Shown: piece after piece, positions 1 through 8,498 of the stretch
How the letters are laid out: each line of letters opens with the position of its first letter
Position numbering within the stretch: the stretch's first letter is position 1
NCBI GenBank assembly: GCA_002427325.1
Contig: DIQS01000070.1
Span: 51,881-71,983, forward strand
Origin: Cloacimonetes bacterium UBA5456
GTDB lineage: Bacteria > Cloacimonadota > Cloacimonadia > Cloacimonadales > Cloacimonadaceae
Reading direction: 5' to 3'
DNA length: 20,103 nt
Notes under the pieces: model-generated
What the model saw: the letters and a program-made list of their open reading frames with translations, nothing else
What the model was told of the DNA's origin: nothing
Databases searched by the model: none
Position numbers and translations under genes: made by a program

Positions 1-58
1 CATGACCAGAAGCCAGTAAGGAAGCAGTGGAAAAACAAGCAAAAGCAGAGGAGAGAAG

Positions 59-724
59 ATGTGCGGAAGATTTGCCCAAGTTATTGAAGACAAAGAGATA
101 AGAGCATTAAAACGTGAACTGGATGCCGAGATCGGAAATATCCAGACGGAGATTTCCTTCAATGTTGCGCCCACGAACACAGTTATGGCGATCGTGAGCC
201 AAAAAGGCAGGCGTTATGACGGCTATTTTCGCTGGGGACTCGTGCCTTCGTGGATGAAGGAAATTCCCAAAAGCCCGATGATCAATGTTCGTGCGGAAAC
301 CATAGCCGAAAAGCCCAGTTTCAAAGCGTCTTTCAGGCGGCGGCGAGGGATTTTGCCCATTAATGGATTCTTTGAATGGCGCGCGCCCGAAAAGACTCCT
401 TTCTATATCCATCCCGCGGAAGGGGAACTGCTCTATGTCGCTGTGATATATGATGTTTGGGAGGACGATCAGGGGAGCTATTTGCCTTCTTTAGGGCTCA
501 TCACGACCGAGGCAAATTCACAGATGAAGGAGATTCATCACCGCATGCCGGCACTGCTTATGCCAGAGGATTTTGGGCTGTGGTTAGATGAAAAAAATGA
601 GGATCCGCAGCTGATTTTGCCGCTTTTGAAACCTGCCAAAGGTGGGCTGCTAAGCATGCATGAGGTGAGTCGCGAGGTGAATAAAGTAGCGAATAATCAT
701 GCCAGCTTGCTCTTGCCGATATGA
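59..724 (+). CDS. SRAP-domain protein (YedK/HMCES family), abasic-site DNA-protein crosslinker
   Basis: The product is 221 aa, the usual length for a bacterial SOS-response-associated peptidase (SRAP). Family members cap abasic sites in single-stranded DNA by linking the amino group and thiol of Cys2 to the sugar, shielding the lesion. Visible motifs: the invariant MCGRFA start, which leaves Cys2 at the N-terminus once Met is removed; NVAPT (about 35-39); RWGLVPSW (58-65); INVRAET (75-81) with the family Asn at 76; NGFFEW (102-107) with Glu106; and HHRMP (160-164) with His161. These correspond to the E. coli YedK active-site set Cys2, Asn75, Glu105 and His160, shifted by one. The start is fixed by Cys2 and by an AGGAG site five bases upstream of the ATG. 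It stands alone on the plus strand ahead of a ferritin-like gene. No LexA-type operator was recognised upstream, although only 58 bases are visible. Confidence 0.95.
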   Translation: MCGRFAQVIEDKEIRALKRELDAEIGNIQTEISFNVAPTNTVMAIVSQKGRRYDGYFRWGLVPSWMKEIPKSPMINVRAETIAEKPSFKASFRRRRGILPINGFFEWRAPEKTPFYIHPAEGELLYVAVIYDVWEDDQGSYLPSLGLITTEANSQMKEIHHRMPALLMPEDFGLWLDEKNEDPQLILPLLKPAKGGLLSMHEVSREVNKVANNHASLLLPI

Positions 725-796
725 TGGATCATGAACTCGTAACATGATGACACATAGGACATTACAGATTGGAAATGGCGCTTATGTCTCACATTA

Positions 797-825
797 TTCG
801 CCTTTCTGCAAAAAAGCTTTATACT
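797..825 (+). promoter_or_regulatory. Candidate sigma-70-type promoter for the ferritin-like gene
   Basis: A TATACT box (820-825) matches the -10 consensus at five of six positions and lies 17 bases after a weak -35 (TTCGCC, 797-802). Transcription would start near 832 and leave a short leader before the ATG at 856. This placement supports 856 over the upstream in-frame ATG codons, which would lie before or inside the promoter. A second weak pair (TTGGAA, 17 bases, CATTAT) lies just upstream. Inference only. Confidence 0.4.
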
Positions 826-855
826 ATCGAACAAACAGATAAATATGAGGATATT

Positions 856-1359
856 ATGAAAAACAAAGACGAACTTTTAGCATTGCTCAAAAAAGCCATG
901 CAGGGCGAGATGGACAGCATCACGCTCTATCAAGATGCTGCGGATCACTCTACGGATGAAGAGGTTAAGAGCTTTTTCAACGAGCGTAGAGACGAAGAAA
1001 AAAAGCATTATAATTACCTTTTGAAATATTATCAACAGCTCAGCGAGGGCGAAGAATTGGTGGACTTCAAGGCAGATTTCGATGCCTTGGGCGAACGCCA
1101 TCCCATTATCTCCAAAGAGTTTGTAAGGCGCGTTGGTGAGGATCAATATCTCTTTTCCGCCATCTCCACTGCCTTGCTTTTGGAGAAAAACGCAATCGAC
1201 CACTATCGCGAGAGCGCAAACAGGACAAAATCTGATACCTTAGGCAAGTTTTTTGCCTTCATGGAAGAGTGGGAAAAAAGGCATTATGACGACCTTGGAG
1301 ATGTGCAAAAAGAGGCGGAAAGATATTATTGGGACATTAATAAGTTCGAACCATTTTAA
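856..1359 (+). CDS. Rubrerythrin-like ferritin-fold diiron protein
   Basis: This predicted four-helix ferritin-like protein of 167 aa carries two symmetric half-motifs: Glu18 followed 30 residues later by E48xxH51, and Glu110 followed 30 residues later by E140xxH143. This is the rubrerythrin/erythrin diiron pattern, which in anaerobes usually serves peroxide reduction or iron handling in the cytoplasm. There is no C-terminal CxxC pair, so the rubredoxin domain of classical rubrerythrin is absent and the electron donor would have to be another protein. I chose the ATG at 856 because GAGG sits five bases before it and the family homology begins there. In-frame ATG codons at 769 and 784 would add a poorly conserved-looking tail and lie upstream of the candidate promoter. 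The C-terminal 20 residues are aromatic-rich (YYWDINKF). It could be a general ferritin-like stress protein rather than a peroxidase. Confidence 0.85.
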   Translation: MKNKDELLALLKKAMQGEMDSITLYQDAADHSTDEEVKSFFNERRDEEKKHYNYLLKYYQQLSEGEELVDFKADFDALGERHPIISKEFVRRVGEDQYLFSAISTALLLEKNAIDHYRESANRTKSDTLGKFFAFMEEWEKRHYDDLGDVQKEAERYYWDINKFEPF

Positions 1360-1381
1360 GAAAAGCAAGTAAGAAACACGA

Positions 1382-1412
1382 AAAAGCCGGAACTATATCA
1401 GCTCCGGCTTTT
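1382..1412. terminator. Bidirectional intrinsic terminator between convergent genes
   Basis: A perfect 10-bp inverted repeat (1382-1391 pairing with 1403-1412, core GCCGGA/TCCGGC) encloses an 11-base loop. It has A-runs on one flank and T-runs on the other, so it reads as a hairpin plus U-tract on both strands. It lies between the plus-strand ferritin-like gene and the minus-strand CoA-transferase B gene and can end transcription from both sides. Confidence 0.85.
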
Positions 1413-1434
1413 CTCTTTATTAATAAGATATTCT

Positions 1435-2088
1435 TTAGTCGCCGAAAGTGCCAATCACGTCAGGGATGATGAGCTCAGCTTCGGTGGCTTTCACCACGTC
1501 TTCGACTGTTGTTCCGACGGCAAGCTCTTGAAGGACAAGACCTTGAGCGGTCACCTTGAGAACAGCCATATCGGTGATAATCAGAGTCACTTTCCCTTTT
1601 GCAGTAAGCGGCAGGGTGCACTCTTTGAGAATCTTGGAATTGCCATATTTATCAACATGTTCCATCGCTACGATAACGCTGCGTGCGCCCGTGACGAGGT
1701 CCATTGCACCGCCCATGCCGGGCACCATCTTTCCAGGAATCATCCAGTTTGCAAGGTTGCCTTTGCCGTCCACTTGCAATGCGCCGAGCACGGTTGCGTC
1801 AACGTGTCCGCCGCGGATGATGGCAAAACTGAGCGCACTATCAAAGAACGAGGCATGAGGCAAAGCGGTGATAAATCCGCCGCCGGCATTGATCATATCT
1901 TTGTCTTCCGCGCCTTCAGCGGGGCTGGGCCCTGTTCCCAAGATGCCATTCTCGCTTTGGAAGGTAACGTGCACGTTTTCAGGGATATAGTTCACGGCAA
2001 GGGTGGGGAGTCCGATTCCGAGATTCACATAGTCGCCATCTTTGAATTCTTGGGCGATTCTCTTTCCAATCATTTGTCTCTTATCCAT
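1435..2088 (-). CDS. 3-oxoacid/butyrate-acetoacetate CoA-transferase, subunit B
   Basis: The product is 217 aa, typical for the small catalytic subunit of family I CoA-transferases (ScoB/AtoA/CtfB). The catalytic glutamate is expected at Glu46 in the S-E-N-G motif. It is preceded by the conserved GIGLPT segment (24-29) and followed by the glycine-rich NAGGG and PGMGGAMDLV regions. With subunit A it transfers CoA between acyl-CoA and a free acid such as acetoacetate, butyrate or acetate, through a glutamyl-CoA thioester, in the cytoplasm. The start overlaps the end of subunit A in the sequence ATGGATAA, with a strong AGGAGG site inside the upstream gene, so the two are translationally coupled. 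In amino-acid fermenters this enzyme recycles CoA during lysine or glutamate breakdown to butyrate. That role and the exact substrate cannot be read from the sequence. Confidence 0.93.
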   Translation of the reverse strand: MDKRQMIGKRIAQEFKDGDYVNLGIGLPTLAVNYIPENVHVTFQSENGILGTGPSPAEGAEDKDMINAGGGFITALPHASFFDSALSFAIIRGGHVDATVLGALQVDGKGNLANWMIPGKMVPGMGGAMDLVTGARSVIVAMEHVDKYGNSKILKECTLPLTAKGKVTLIITDMAVLKVTAQGLVLQELAVGTTVEDVVKATEAELIIPDVIGTFGD

Positions 2089-2746
2089 TTGTAACCTCCT
2101 TGCTTTGAACGAGATAGTCCACGAAAACTCCGGGGGTGATCACTTCTTCGGGATCAAGTTCGCCGATTTCAACGATGTGTTCGGCTTCCACGATGGTGAT
2201 CTTGCCGGCCATCGCCATGATGGGGTTGCTATTGCGGGCTGTTTTGCGGAAGGTTAGGTTTCCGCTTTTGTCTGCCTTATAAGCTTTTACGAGCGCGAAA
2301 TCACTGGGGATGGCGGGTTCGAGGATGTAGTCCACTCCGCCATGATTAATGATCTGTTTGCCTTCTTCGACGATGGTTCCAATCCCTGTGGGGGTGAGGA
2401 TTCCGCCGAGTCCTGCGCCAAAAGCACGCACTCTTTCCATGAGGGTTCCTTGGGGCACGAGTTCAATATCCATCTCGCCCGCATTCATCTGCGCTTGGAT
2501 GGTGCGATTTGTTCCCAAATGCGAGACTTGAGCACTTTTAACGAGGCGGTTTTGGATGAGTTTACCCACGCCTCTGTTTTCCCAGTCGGAGGCGATAACG
2601 ATCATGTGGAGATCGTTTGTGCCTTGCTCTACGATTGCATCGAGGATGTCTTCCGGTGCGCCAACGGCGAGAAATCCGCCGATAGCCAGCCTGCTTCCAG
2701 GCTTGATCATTGCTGCAGCTTCAGCAGCACTTATCACTTTTACCAT
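2081..2746 (-). CDS. 3-oxoacid/butyrate-acetoacetate CoA-transferase, subunit A
   Basis: At 221 aa this is the partner of the adjacent B subunit, in the ScoA/AtoD/CtfA family. Visible features are the N-terminal GGF segment with GAPEDILDAI (about 23-38), which contributes to CoA binding in the family; the GTNRTIQAQMNAGEMDIELVPQGTL-type block (about 78-102), where the family has the conserved QG(T/S)L; and a glycine-rich FGAGLGG-TPTG stretch. The ATG at 2746 was preferred over an in-frame GTG at 2752 because AGGAG overlaps that GTG and is spaced five bases from the ATG. The gene is first in a two-gene unit. A perfect TTGACA element lies upstream at 2810-2815, but no good -10 is at normal distance. 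Substrate preference is not decided by sequence alone. Confidence 0.92.
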   Translation of the reverse strand: MVKVISAAEAAAMIKPGSRLAIGGFLAVGAPEDILDAIVEQGTNDLHMIVIASDWENRGVGKLIQNRLVKSAQVSHLGTNRTIQAQMNAGEMDIELVPQGTLMERVRAFGAGLGGILTPTGIGTIVEEGKQIINHGGVDYILEPAIPSDFALVKAYKADKSGNLTFRKTARNSNPIMAMAGKITIVEAEHIVEIGELDPEEVITPGVFVDYLVQSKEVTNG

Positions 2747-2781
2747 GTTCACTCCTAATTTATTTATTATTTTTCAATTGG

Positions 2782-2815
2782 ATACTACTGATTCAAAAAG
2801 CGGGATTTATGTCAA
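2782..2815 (-). promoter_or_regulatory. Possible promoter for the CoA-transferase operon
   Basis: A perfect -35 hexamer TTGACA (2815-2810 on the minus strand) is followed by TAGTAT (2787-2782). The spacing is 22 bases, too long for a standard sigma-70 promoter. The true -10 may be a poor match at 17 bases, or the region may use a group-specific promoter type. This AT-rich gap between hflX and the transferase genes has no hflX terminator that I can see. Confidence 0.25.
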
Positions 2816-2839
2816 TACTTTTCCTTTTATAGAGGATAG

Positions 2840-4165
2840 TCAATCTTCTTTGATGAAGTCTTTGATGAGATGGCTATACATCTGAGGGAGCGTCACTTCC
2901 AGGTATATTCCGTCTTCGAGATAGTCCTCTTGGGTGATCTTGCCGAGATCGTGCATACGCGAAACCATCGAGGTCTGTTCATAGGGAAGCTTGAGCTTGT
3001 AAACCATGTTGGAATAAAGCTTTTCCTCCATCATGACGAGAAGCTCGTCGATGTTTTCACCCGTGATGGCGCTGATGGCGACAGAGCCCTTGTAATATTT
3101 ATTGACGAGCTTGAGGTGCACTGCGTCCAAGAGGTCTGCCTTGTTCAAGACCAAAAGCTGAGGGATTTCGCCTGCTCCGATGGACTGGAGAACCATGTTT
3201 ACCTGCTCAATATAGAACTCATGGCGATCGTCTGAGATGTCCACGAGATGGATGAGCAGATCGGCGTCCACAGCCTCCATCAATGTGGCGCGGAACGAGG
3301 CTACAAGATGGTGGGGGAGGTCGGCGATGAAGCCCACGGTGTCGGAGAGGATCACTGGTTCGCCGGCGGAGAGTTTGAGCTGGCGGCTGGTGGAATCAAG
3401 CGTTGCAAAAAGTTGGTCTTGCACCAAGACTCCGGCATCCGTGAGCCTGTTGAACAGCGTTGATTTGCCGGCGTTTGTATAGCCGACGATGCAGATTGTT
3501 TTGGTCTTATCGCGTGATTTTCTTTGGGTTTCTTTGATCGCCGAGATGCGGTCTATCGCCTTGTCTATCTTGCGTATCTGCTCGCGAATCAGTCTCTTAT
3601 CTATCTCAAGCTGCTTTTCGCCCATTCCGCGTGAGGCAGCACCGCCCATTGCTCTTGCGGTGCCACGCTCTTGATCGAGGTGAGTCCAGAGCCGTTTGAG
3701 GCGGGGAAGCTGATATTTGAGTTCAGCGAGTTTGACTTGCAATTTGGCTTCTTTTGTCTTGGCATGTCGATGGAATATCGTGAGGATAACCTCTGTTCTG
3801 TCAATGACTTCTATATCATGCTCTTTCTCGATATTGCGTGCTTGGGAAGGGGAAAGCTCGTCGTTTATGATCAGCAGTTCACAGCCTGCTTCTTTCATGT
3901 TTTGCACGAGTTCTTCGAGGAAGCCCTTACCAAAATAAAGGCTGTTATCGGGGTGTTTTCTATTCTGGCTGAGGATGTCCAAGACCTTGATATCTGCTGT
4001 ATCAGCAAGGCGTTGCATCTCTTCGAGCGAGGCGCGCGCCTCCTGAGGATCGTGGGTGGGACGGATCACCATCCCGATGAAAGCCGTCGTTTCACCCGCT
4101 TCCAGGTCTTGCCATTCTTCGTTTATTATTTCGTCGTGGTCTTCAAAAATATTGTCTTGCGACAT
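2840..4165 (-). CDS. hflX: HflX family ribosome-associated GTPase
   Basis: This 441-aa GTPase belongs to the Obg-HflX family, whose members split or rescue ribosomes, notably under heat or antibiotic stress. The N-terminal HflX domain (about 28-150) contains NDELSPSQARN (101-111) and VIDRT (120-124). A helical linker with the GEKQLE block (182-187) follows, then the G domain: Walker A GYTNAGKST (228-236), DTVGF (275-279), NKAD (341-344) and the SAITGEN G5 region (365-371). The ATG at 4165 was chosen because AGGAGT lies six bases upstream. An in-frame extension to 4228 adds 21 unconserved residues and runs through this ribosome site. One oddity is GMGEKQLE, where most family members have GPGE(T/K)QLE. 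It follows the large protease gene by about 100 bases on the same strand. Confidence 0.95.
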   Translation of the reverse strand: MSQDNIFEDHDEIINEEWQDLEAGETTAFIGMVIRPTHDPQEARASLEEMQRLADTADIKVLDILSQNRKHPDNSLYFGKGFLEELVQNMKEAGCELLIINDELSPSQARNIEKEHDIEVIDRTEVILTIFHRHAKTKEAKLQVKLAELKYQLPRLKRLWTHLDQERGTARAMGGAASRGMGEKQLEIDKRLIREQIRKIDKAIDRISAIKETQRKSRDKTKTICIVGYTNAGKSTLFNRLTDAGVLVQDQLFATLDSTSRQLKLSAGEPVILSDTVGFIADLPHHLVASFRATLMEAVDADLLIHLVDISDDRHEFYIEQVNMVLQSIGAGEIPQLLVLNKADLLDAVHLKLVNKYYKGSVAISAITGENIDELLVMMEEKLYSNMVYKLKLPYEQTSMVSRMHDLGKITQEDYLEDGIYLEVTLPQMYSHLIKDFIKED

Positions 4166-4262
4166 AAATATACTCCTATATGTATAAAAAACAGGTGTGT
4201 TAGCCCTCCATAATATCTTGCATATCAATGAGTTTGAAACGATTGGGAAGCGATCGGAGAGC

Positions 4263-7200
4263 TTAGTTGATCACGGCAAATTTCCCTCGCGCAGTCTTTT
4301 TATTCATTTCTATGACATAAAAATATATGCCGCTGGAGATCTTTTCGCCCTTTTGATTGCGGGCATTCCAGCGCCAGCTAATGTCGTTTATATCGGGATT
4401 GAAGGGGCCTATCTCACTCTTGTATATGAGACTTCCATTGCTGTTATAGATTGCGATTTTGCCTTTTTGTCCGGCGGGGAAGTTCATGAAAACAAGAGCG
4501 TCTTGCTCGGTCTTCTTCAGCGGGTTTGGAAAAACGACGATCTCGTCGAGGTTACCGATATCGCTGAGGGCAAAGCGAGCGAGATTGTGCGCAGGAGAAA
4601 TGGGGTTTCCTGCGGTGTCACAAACATTGAGAATCTCGATGTAATATCCCTGTTTGCTATGTTTTATCTTGTGTTTAAAGCTGATGACGACATGGGTTTC
4701 AAAGACCTGAACGGCGATTATCTCGTTGTCAGCATCGTTTTCAGGAGCGCTGAGTCTATAATTGGGCAAGTGTTGTGCGCTGATTGGTTCAATTTCTTCC
4801 GAGAAGCTAATCTCAAGCTTGTCGCTTTTGCCAAGGACGCGCACTCCAATGATTTGCGGAGCTTCCATGTCCAGGGCATAGGCAAAATTGAGCTCACTAT
4901 TTTGAAGCGGGATGTTGCCGGGGCCGCGGATTCCTTGCAGATCGATGCTAAAAAGCTCGTCGGTCTGAGGCAAAGCCTCGCGGAACCTGAGTTGAACGCC
5001 GTGTCCGCTATTGATTTTATTCACTGAAAGAGGGTGTCCCATGCCGTGAGAAAGGCTGTAGAGTGCAGGATTTATAACCGAAACGGGCATCAGCATATTG
5101 AAAAGAATGCGGATGTCTTTGGGGCCGTTCATCACGATTTCGGTGACCTCTGCTACCTCGGTGAGGGTGACATCCTGCCACGAAGAGAGGACGCTCTCAG
5201 GTTGATCGTTGTCGTCATAAAGACCTTGAATAGCATAGGAATAGCTCATCAAAGGAAGCGGTGCAAGGTCGATATATTGATTGATATCTCCCACGTCAAA
5301 AGTGAGGATATTGCCGTCTTCATCACGACGATAGAGCCTGTATGAATCGGCATCGCTTTTTGTCCAGCTTATCTTGGCAGAATCAGGGCCTAAAGCTTGG
5401 GCAAAGACGTTGTTTGGAGCAAGGATGAAGTCGCTGCCGCCATCTTTCATCCAAACAGCACAGACAAGGGAATCTGCCTCCACTTCGCGGTTTGCGATCA
5501 CTCTGCCGAAACCGTCTGCATCAATATAAGATGCAGCGCGGTAGTTGAGGCTGCTATCTCCGATGAATATGGGATTTAGCTTGCCCGCTTCATATTTGAG
5601 GATATAAAGATTCGGAGCGATTGCTAAGACGATTTCGTCCTTACCATCGTTGTCCATATCGACAACAGTGATGGCGCTCTGGGATTCCACCTTTTCAAAC
5701 ATGAGGCTGCCCATGCTCGCGAAGTCGTTATTCTCGTAAGTAAAGGCTTCCACATGCCAGAAATTGAGGTCGGGAATCAGAGGATCGCTATTGTATCCAG
5801 CCACCACGAAATCGCGCTTACCATCGCCGTCAAAGTCTCCTGAGGCAAGATGATAGGCGTTTCCAACCGGCAGGCGATGATCCCAAATCTTAGTGTAGTT
5901 TGCGTTGTCCTGCACTTCAAAGATCATGATGTCGCCATCTGTATCCGCAGTGAGAATCTGGGGGCGTGTGCCGCTCTTGAATCTATCCACGATTACGGTG
6001 GGGACGAAGTTGTTTCTCAGGTTAGTCGCAGTGTCGTTATAGATGGTGTTTCTCGGTGAGAATATGCCTTCCGAGGTGCGGCCATATAGTTGCAAGACAC
6101 GCGCTTGGGGGAGGTTTTTGACCAAGATGATATCTTGACTTCCGTCACTGTTATAATCAGCAATGGCACCGCCTAAGATGCCCGTATCCGAGAATATCTG
6201 GTCTTCTGGGCGTGGATAGGTGAAACCGGTGCTTTTGCTCCAAAGCATGGCTTTTTCACCCTGTAGAACGAGGAGATCCATGCCTCCGGCAGTGGTTGCG
6301 CCGATATCGAGGGGATAGACGTTCTCACGGAAGATGTGGGTCTTGGGATGGCTGCTGCCGCGCGGTTCATAGGCATAAAGCTCGCCATAGCCTGACTCGG
6401 GGATGTCCATGGCGATATATTCGTCATAGCCGTTGTGATTGAAGTCATACCACTTGTTTAAGGGAACTCTCGCATCACCGATTTCTTCTGCAATGTAACC
6501 CGAGCGAGGGATACTATGGTGACTTATCTCACAAAAGTCTGGATACCAAGGGCTTTCTGAGCTGATACCGGAGAGGTTTTCTGCCACCACTCTGAGGGAA
6601 ATCTTGCCTTCGGGGATGTCTCGCGGCAGTGTCCAAACATGCACAGAGTCCAGCTTCGTGCCATAAGCATAGCGCAAAGAGCCATCTTCTAAGCTCAAGG
6701 TCAGGTTTGCGTTTACCTTGTCGTTGAACGTAGCGGCGATATAGTGGCGGAGGTTTTCATCATCATAACGGGTGAAATGTTGCAGCGAGCCGGTGCGAAT
6801 CTCGGGTGCATTGCGCTGCACTCTGATGGTGGTGAAATAGTTATATTTACGAGTAGCGTCGAGGCGTTTCTCGGTTTGCAGACGCACTAAATAGTCTCCC
6901 TCGGGGAAGTTTGAGGGAACCCTAAATTCGCCCAAGATGTCGTTGTGAACAGGGTTCAGGTGATAGGTGGGAGTCTGGCTGTGCTCGGTGATGTCCAACC
7001 AAGGCAGATCGGGATTAGCCATGTTCTTATACATCAGAGTATAGCGGATAAAATCGTCGTCATACACGCTGCCGATGAGATTTGTCGTTGTGCTGATTCC
7101 GCTATGATCGGCGGGATAATCTATCTTTGCAAAAGGCGGATTGCTGTTGCGGATGAACTTTTCCACATTGAGAAAGCCGTGTCCGCTGAGATAATCGTAG

Positions 7201-8477
7201 CCGGGGCTATAGATATCATCTGTGGAACTGAGCAGGCGCGCTCTGATCTCGTCAGGAGTGAGTTCCGGCTGAATTGAGAGCATGAGAGCGATTGCTCCGG
7301 TGACAAAGGGTGCGCTCATAGAGGTGCCGCTTTGTTCATAGTAGAGACTTTCGCCTTCATCTTTATAGGTGGAGAGGATGAGTTCACCCGGTGCGAGCAG
7401 ATCGAGTCCTTGGCCGTGGCTGGAAAAGCTTGAGAGCAGTTTGGCGCGGCTGGCACTTCCCACGGCGATCACGTTTGCCAGTCTTGCCGGATAGTGAAGC
7501 TCACTTGTGCCGTCGTTCCCTGCAGATGCGACCAAGACCACGCCCTTTGCATAGGCATAGTCGCAAGCATCGGCAATGATGGGTGAATAGCTGGTATCTC
7601 CCCAGCTCATATTGATGACTTTGCAACCGTTATCGGCGGCATAGATGATGGCAGCGGCGGCGTCGTCGTCTTGCAAATATCCGGCATCCATGGTTCTGAA
7701 TCCCGCCCTGAGGGGCATGAGACGCACATTCCAGCAGACACCGCTGACGCCGAGAGAATTGTTCCCCTTTGCGCCGATGATGCCAGCGACATGGGTTCCA
7801 TGAAAGCTTTCATCGTTCACATCGTTGTCTTCATCGAGATAGTCGCCGAGTGCATAGCCTTCCAATTCCGGAGCGTGCACAAAGTCCCAGCCGGTATGAT
7901 CATCGATATAACCGTTGTTTTCGTTATCAATCCCGTCATCGGGGATCTCGCTGAGGTTGCGATAGACGTTGTCTTTGAGATCGGGGTGATTGACGAGCAT
8001 ACCGCTATCCACGATGCCGACGATGACCTCTGAAGAGCCGGTTGAATAGTTCCATGCTTGCGGAGCACCGATGAGATCGAGCTGTTGGCGGGGAAAATAA
8101 GGGTCATTTGGCGTCACTTTTCCGCTCTCATTGGGCAAGACGTGCATCTGTCTTAAATAGTTTGGCTGCAGATATTCAATCCCATCGAAGCGCAAGTTTC
8201 CGAAGTCCTTCTCATCCGGCATGGTGCTGAGATTGATGCGATAATAGCGTCCGCCGGGCATGTGTTTCATCGAGGTGATATTTTTGACGCCTTTTGCGCT
8301 GAGGAAGGTATCGAACTGGGAGAGTCCCGTCTTGTTTCCTTTGACCGCAATCGGTGCTGAAGTCTTGATGATTATCTGTCCGGGAACATATTTAGGCATA
8401 GCCGAGAGGGGTGCCAAGAAAGTTAATAAAAACAGTGCCAAAAGAAGGGGTAAATACCTGAGACCGTGACGCTTCAT
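4263..8477 (-). CDS. Secreted subtilisin-like (S8) protease with FG-GAP repeats and C-terminal sorting-type domain
   Basis: This exported 1404-aa serine protease has a signal peptide (residues 1-26, basic start and Leu-rich core) and a probable inhibitory prodomain (about 28-120). The S8 catalytic domain (about 130-440) has an intact triad: Asp157 in VDSG, His226 in HGTHVAG and Ser386 in GTSMSAP, with the oxyanion Asn321 in SAGND. Downstream are calcium-binding-like FG-GAP/VCBS motifs (DFNHNGYDE near 678, DYNSDGSQD near 774, DFDGDGKRD near 881, DMDNDGKDE near 940). A fibronectin-III-like segment (about 1020-1105), one or two SbsA-type Ig-like domains (about 1110-1300) and a C-terminal FlgD/Por-tail-like domain beginning VVFPNPL (1314) follow. 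It is the last gene of a three-gene operon, 21 bases after the PorQ-like gene, with GGAG about ten bases before its ATG. The likely location is the cell surface or medium; the substrate is unknown. Confidence 0.93.
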   Translation of the reverse strand: MKRHGLRYLPLLLALFLLTFLAPLSAMPKYVPGQIIIKTSAPIAVKGNKTGLSQFDTFLSAKGVKNITSMKHMPGGRYYRINLSTMPDEKDFGNLRFDGIEYLQPNYLRQMHVLPNESGKVTPNDPYFPRQQLDLIGAPQAWNYSTGSSEVIVGIVDSGMLVNHPDLKDNVYRNLSEIPDDGIDNENNGYIDDHTGWDFVHAPELEGYALGDYLDEDNDVNDESFHGTHVAGIIGAKGNNSLGVSGVCWNVRLMPLRAGFRTMDAGYLQDDDAAAAIIYAADNGCKVINMSWGDTSYSPIIADACDYAYAKGVVLVASAGNDGTSELHYPARLANVIAVGSASRAKLLSSFSSHGQGLDLLAPGELILSTYKDEGESLYYEQSGTSMSAPFVTGAIALMLSIQPELTPDEIRARLLSSTDDIYSPGYDYLSGHGFLNVEKFIRNSNPPFAKIDYPADHSGISTTTNLIGSVYDDDFIRYTLMYKNMANPDLPWLDITEHSQTPTYHLNPVHNDILGEFRVPSNFPEGDYLVRLQTEKRLDATRKYNYFTTIRVQRNAPEIRTGSLQHFTRYDDENLRHYIAATFNDKVNANLTLSLEDGSLRYAYGTKLDSVHVWTLPRDIPEGKISLRVVAENLSGISSESPWYPDFCEISHHSIPRSGYIAEEIGDARVPLNKWYDFNHNGYDEYIAMDIPESGYGELYAYEPRGSSHPKTHIFRENVYPLDIGATTAGGMDLLVLQGEKAMLWSKSTGFTYPRPEDQIFSDTGILGGAIADYNSDGSQDIILVKNLPQARVLQLYGRTSEGIFSPRNTIYNDTATNLRNNFVPTVIVDRFKSGTRPQILTADTDGDIMIFEVQDNANYTKIWDHRLPVGNAYHLASGDFDGDGKRDFVVAGYNSDPLIPDLNFWHVEAFTYENNDFASMGSLMFEKVESQSAITVVDMDNDGKDEIVLAIAPNLYILKYEAGKLNPIFIGDSSLNYRAASYIDADGFGRVIANREVEADSLVCAVWMKDGGSDFILAPNNVFAQALGPDSAKISWTKSDADSYRLYRRDEDGNILTFDVGDINQYIDLAPLPLMSYSYAIQGLYDDNDQPESVLSSWQDVTLTEVAEVTEIVMNGPKDIRILFNMLMPVSVINPALYSLSHGMGHPLSVNKINSGHGVQLRFREALPQTDELFSIDLQGIRGPGNIPLQNSELNFAYALDMEAPQIIGVRVLGKSDKLEISFSEEIEPISAQHLPNYRLSAPENDADNEIIAVQVFETHVVISFKHKIKHSKQGYYIEILNVCDTAGNPISPAHNLARFALSDIGNLDEIVVFPNPLKKTEQDALVFMNFPAGQKGKIAIYNSNGSLIYKSEIGPFNPDINDISWRWNARNQKGEKISSGIYFYVIEMNKKTARGKFAVIN

Positions 8478-8498
8478 TTCCGAGCTGCTCCAAATAAA

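Noticed and set aside
1..58. End of an upstream plus-strand gene (possible stop at 17-19)
   Set aside because: Too little sequence is visible to tell a real C-terminus from chance; no motif supports it.
769..855. Longer start for the ferritin-like gene (ATG at 769 or 784)
   Set aside because: The extension lacks family features, crosses the candidate promoter, and the ATG at 856 has a well-placed ribosome site.
1528..2094. A 188-codon plus-strand frame opposite CoA-transferase subunit B
   Set aside because: It is in antisense register with a well-recognised enzyme and has no homology-like motifs of its own.
4166..4228. Longer start for hflX
   Set aside because: The added residues are not part of the family and the extension reads through the ribosome site of the ATG at 4165.
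4197..5027. A 276-codon plus-strand open frame opposite the end of the subtilase gene
   Set aside because: Same antisense register effect; the minus strand encodes the Ig-like and C-terminal domains of the protease.
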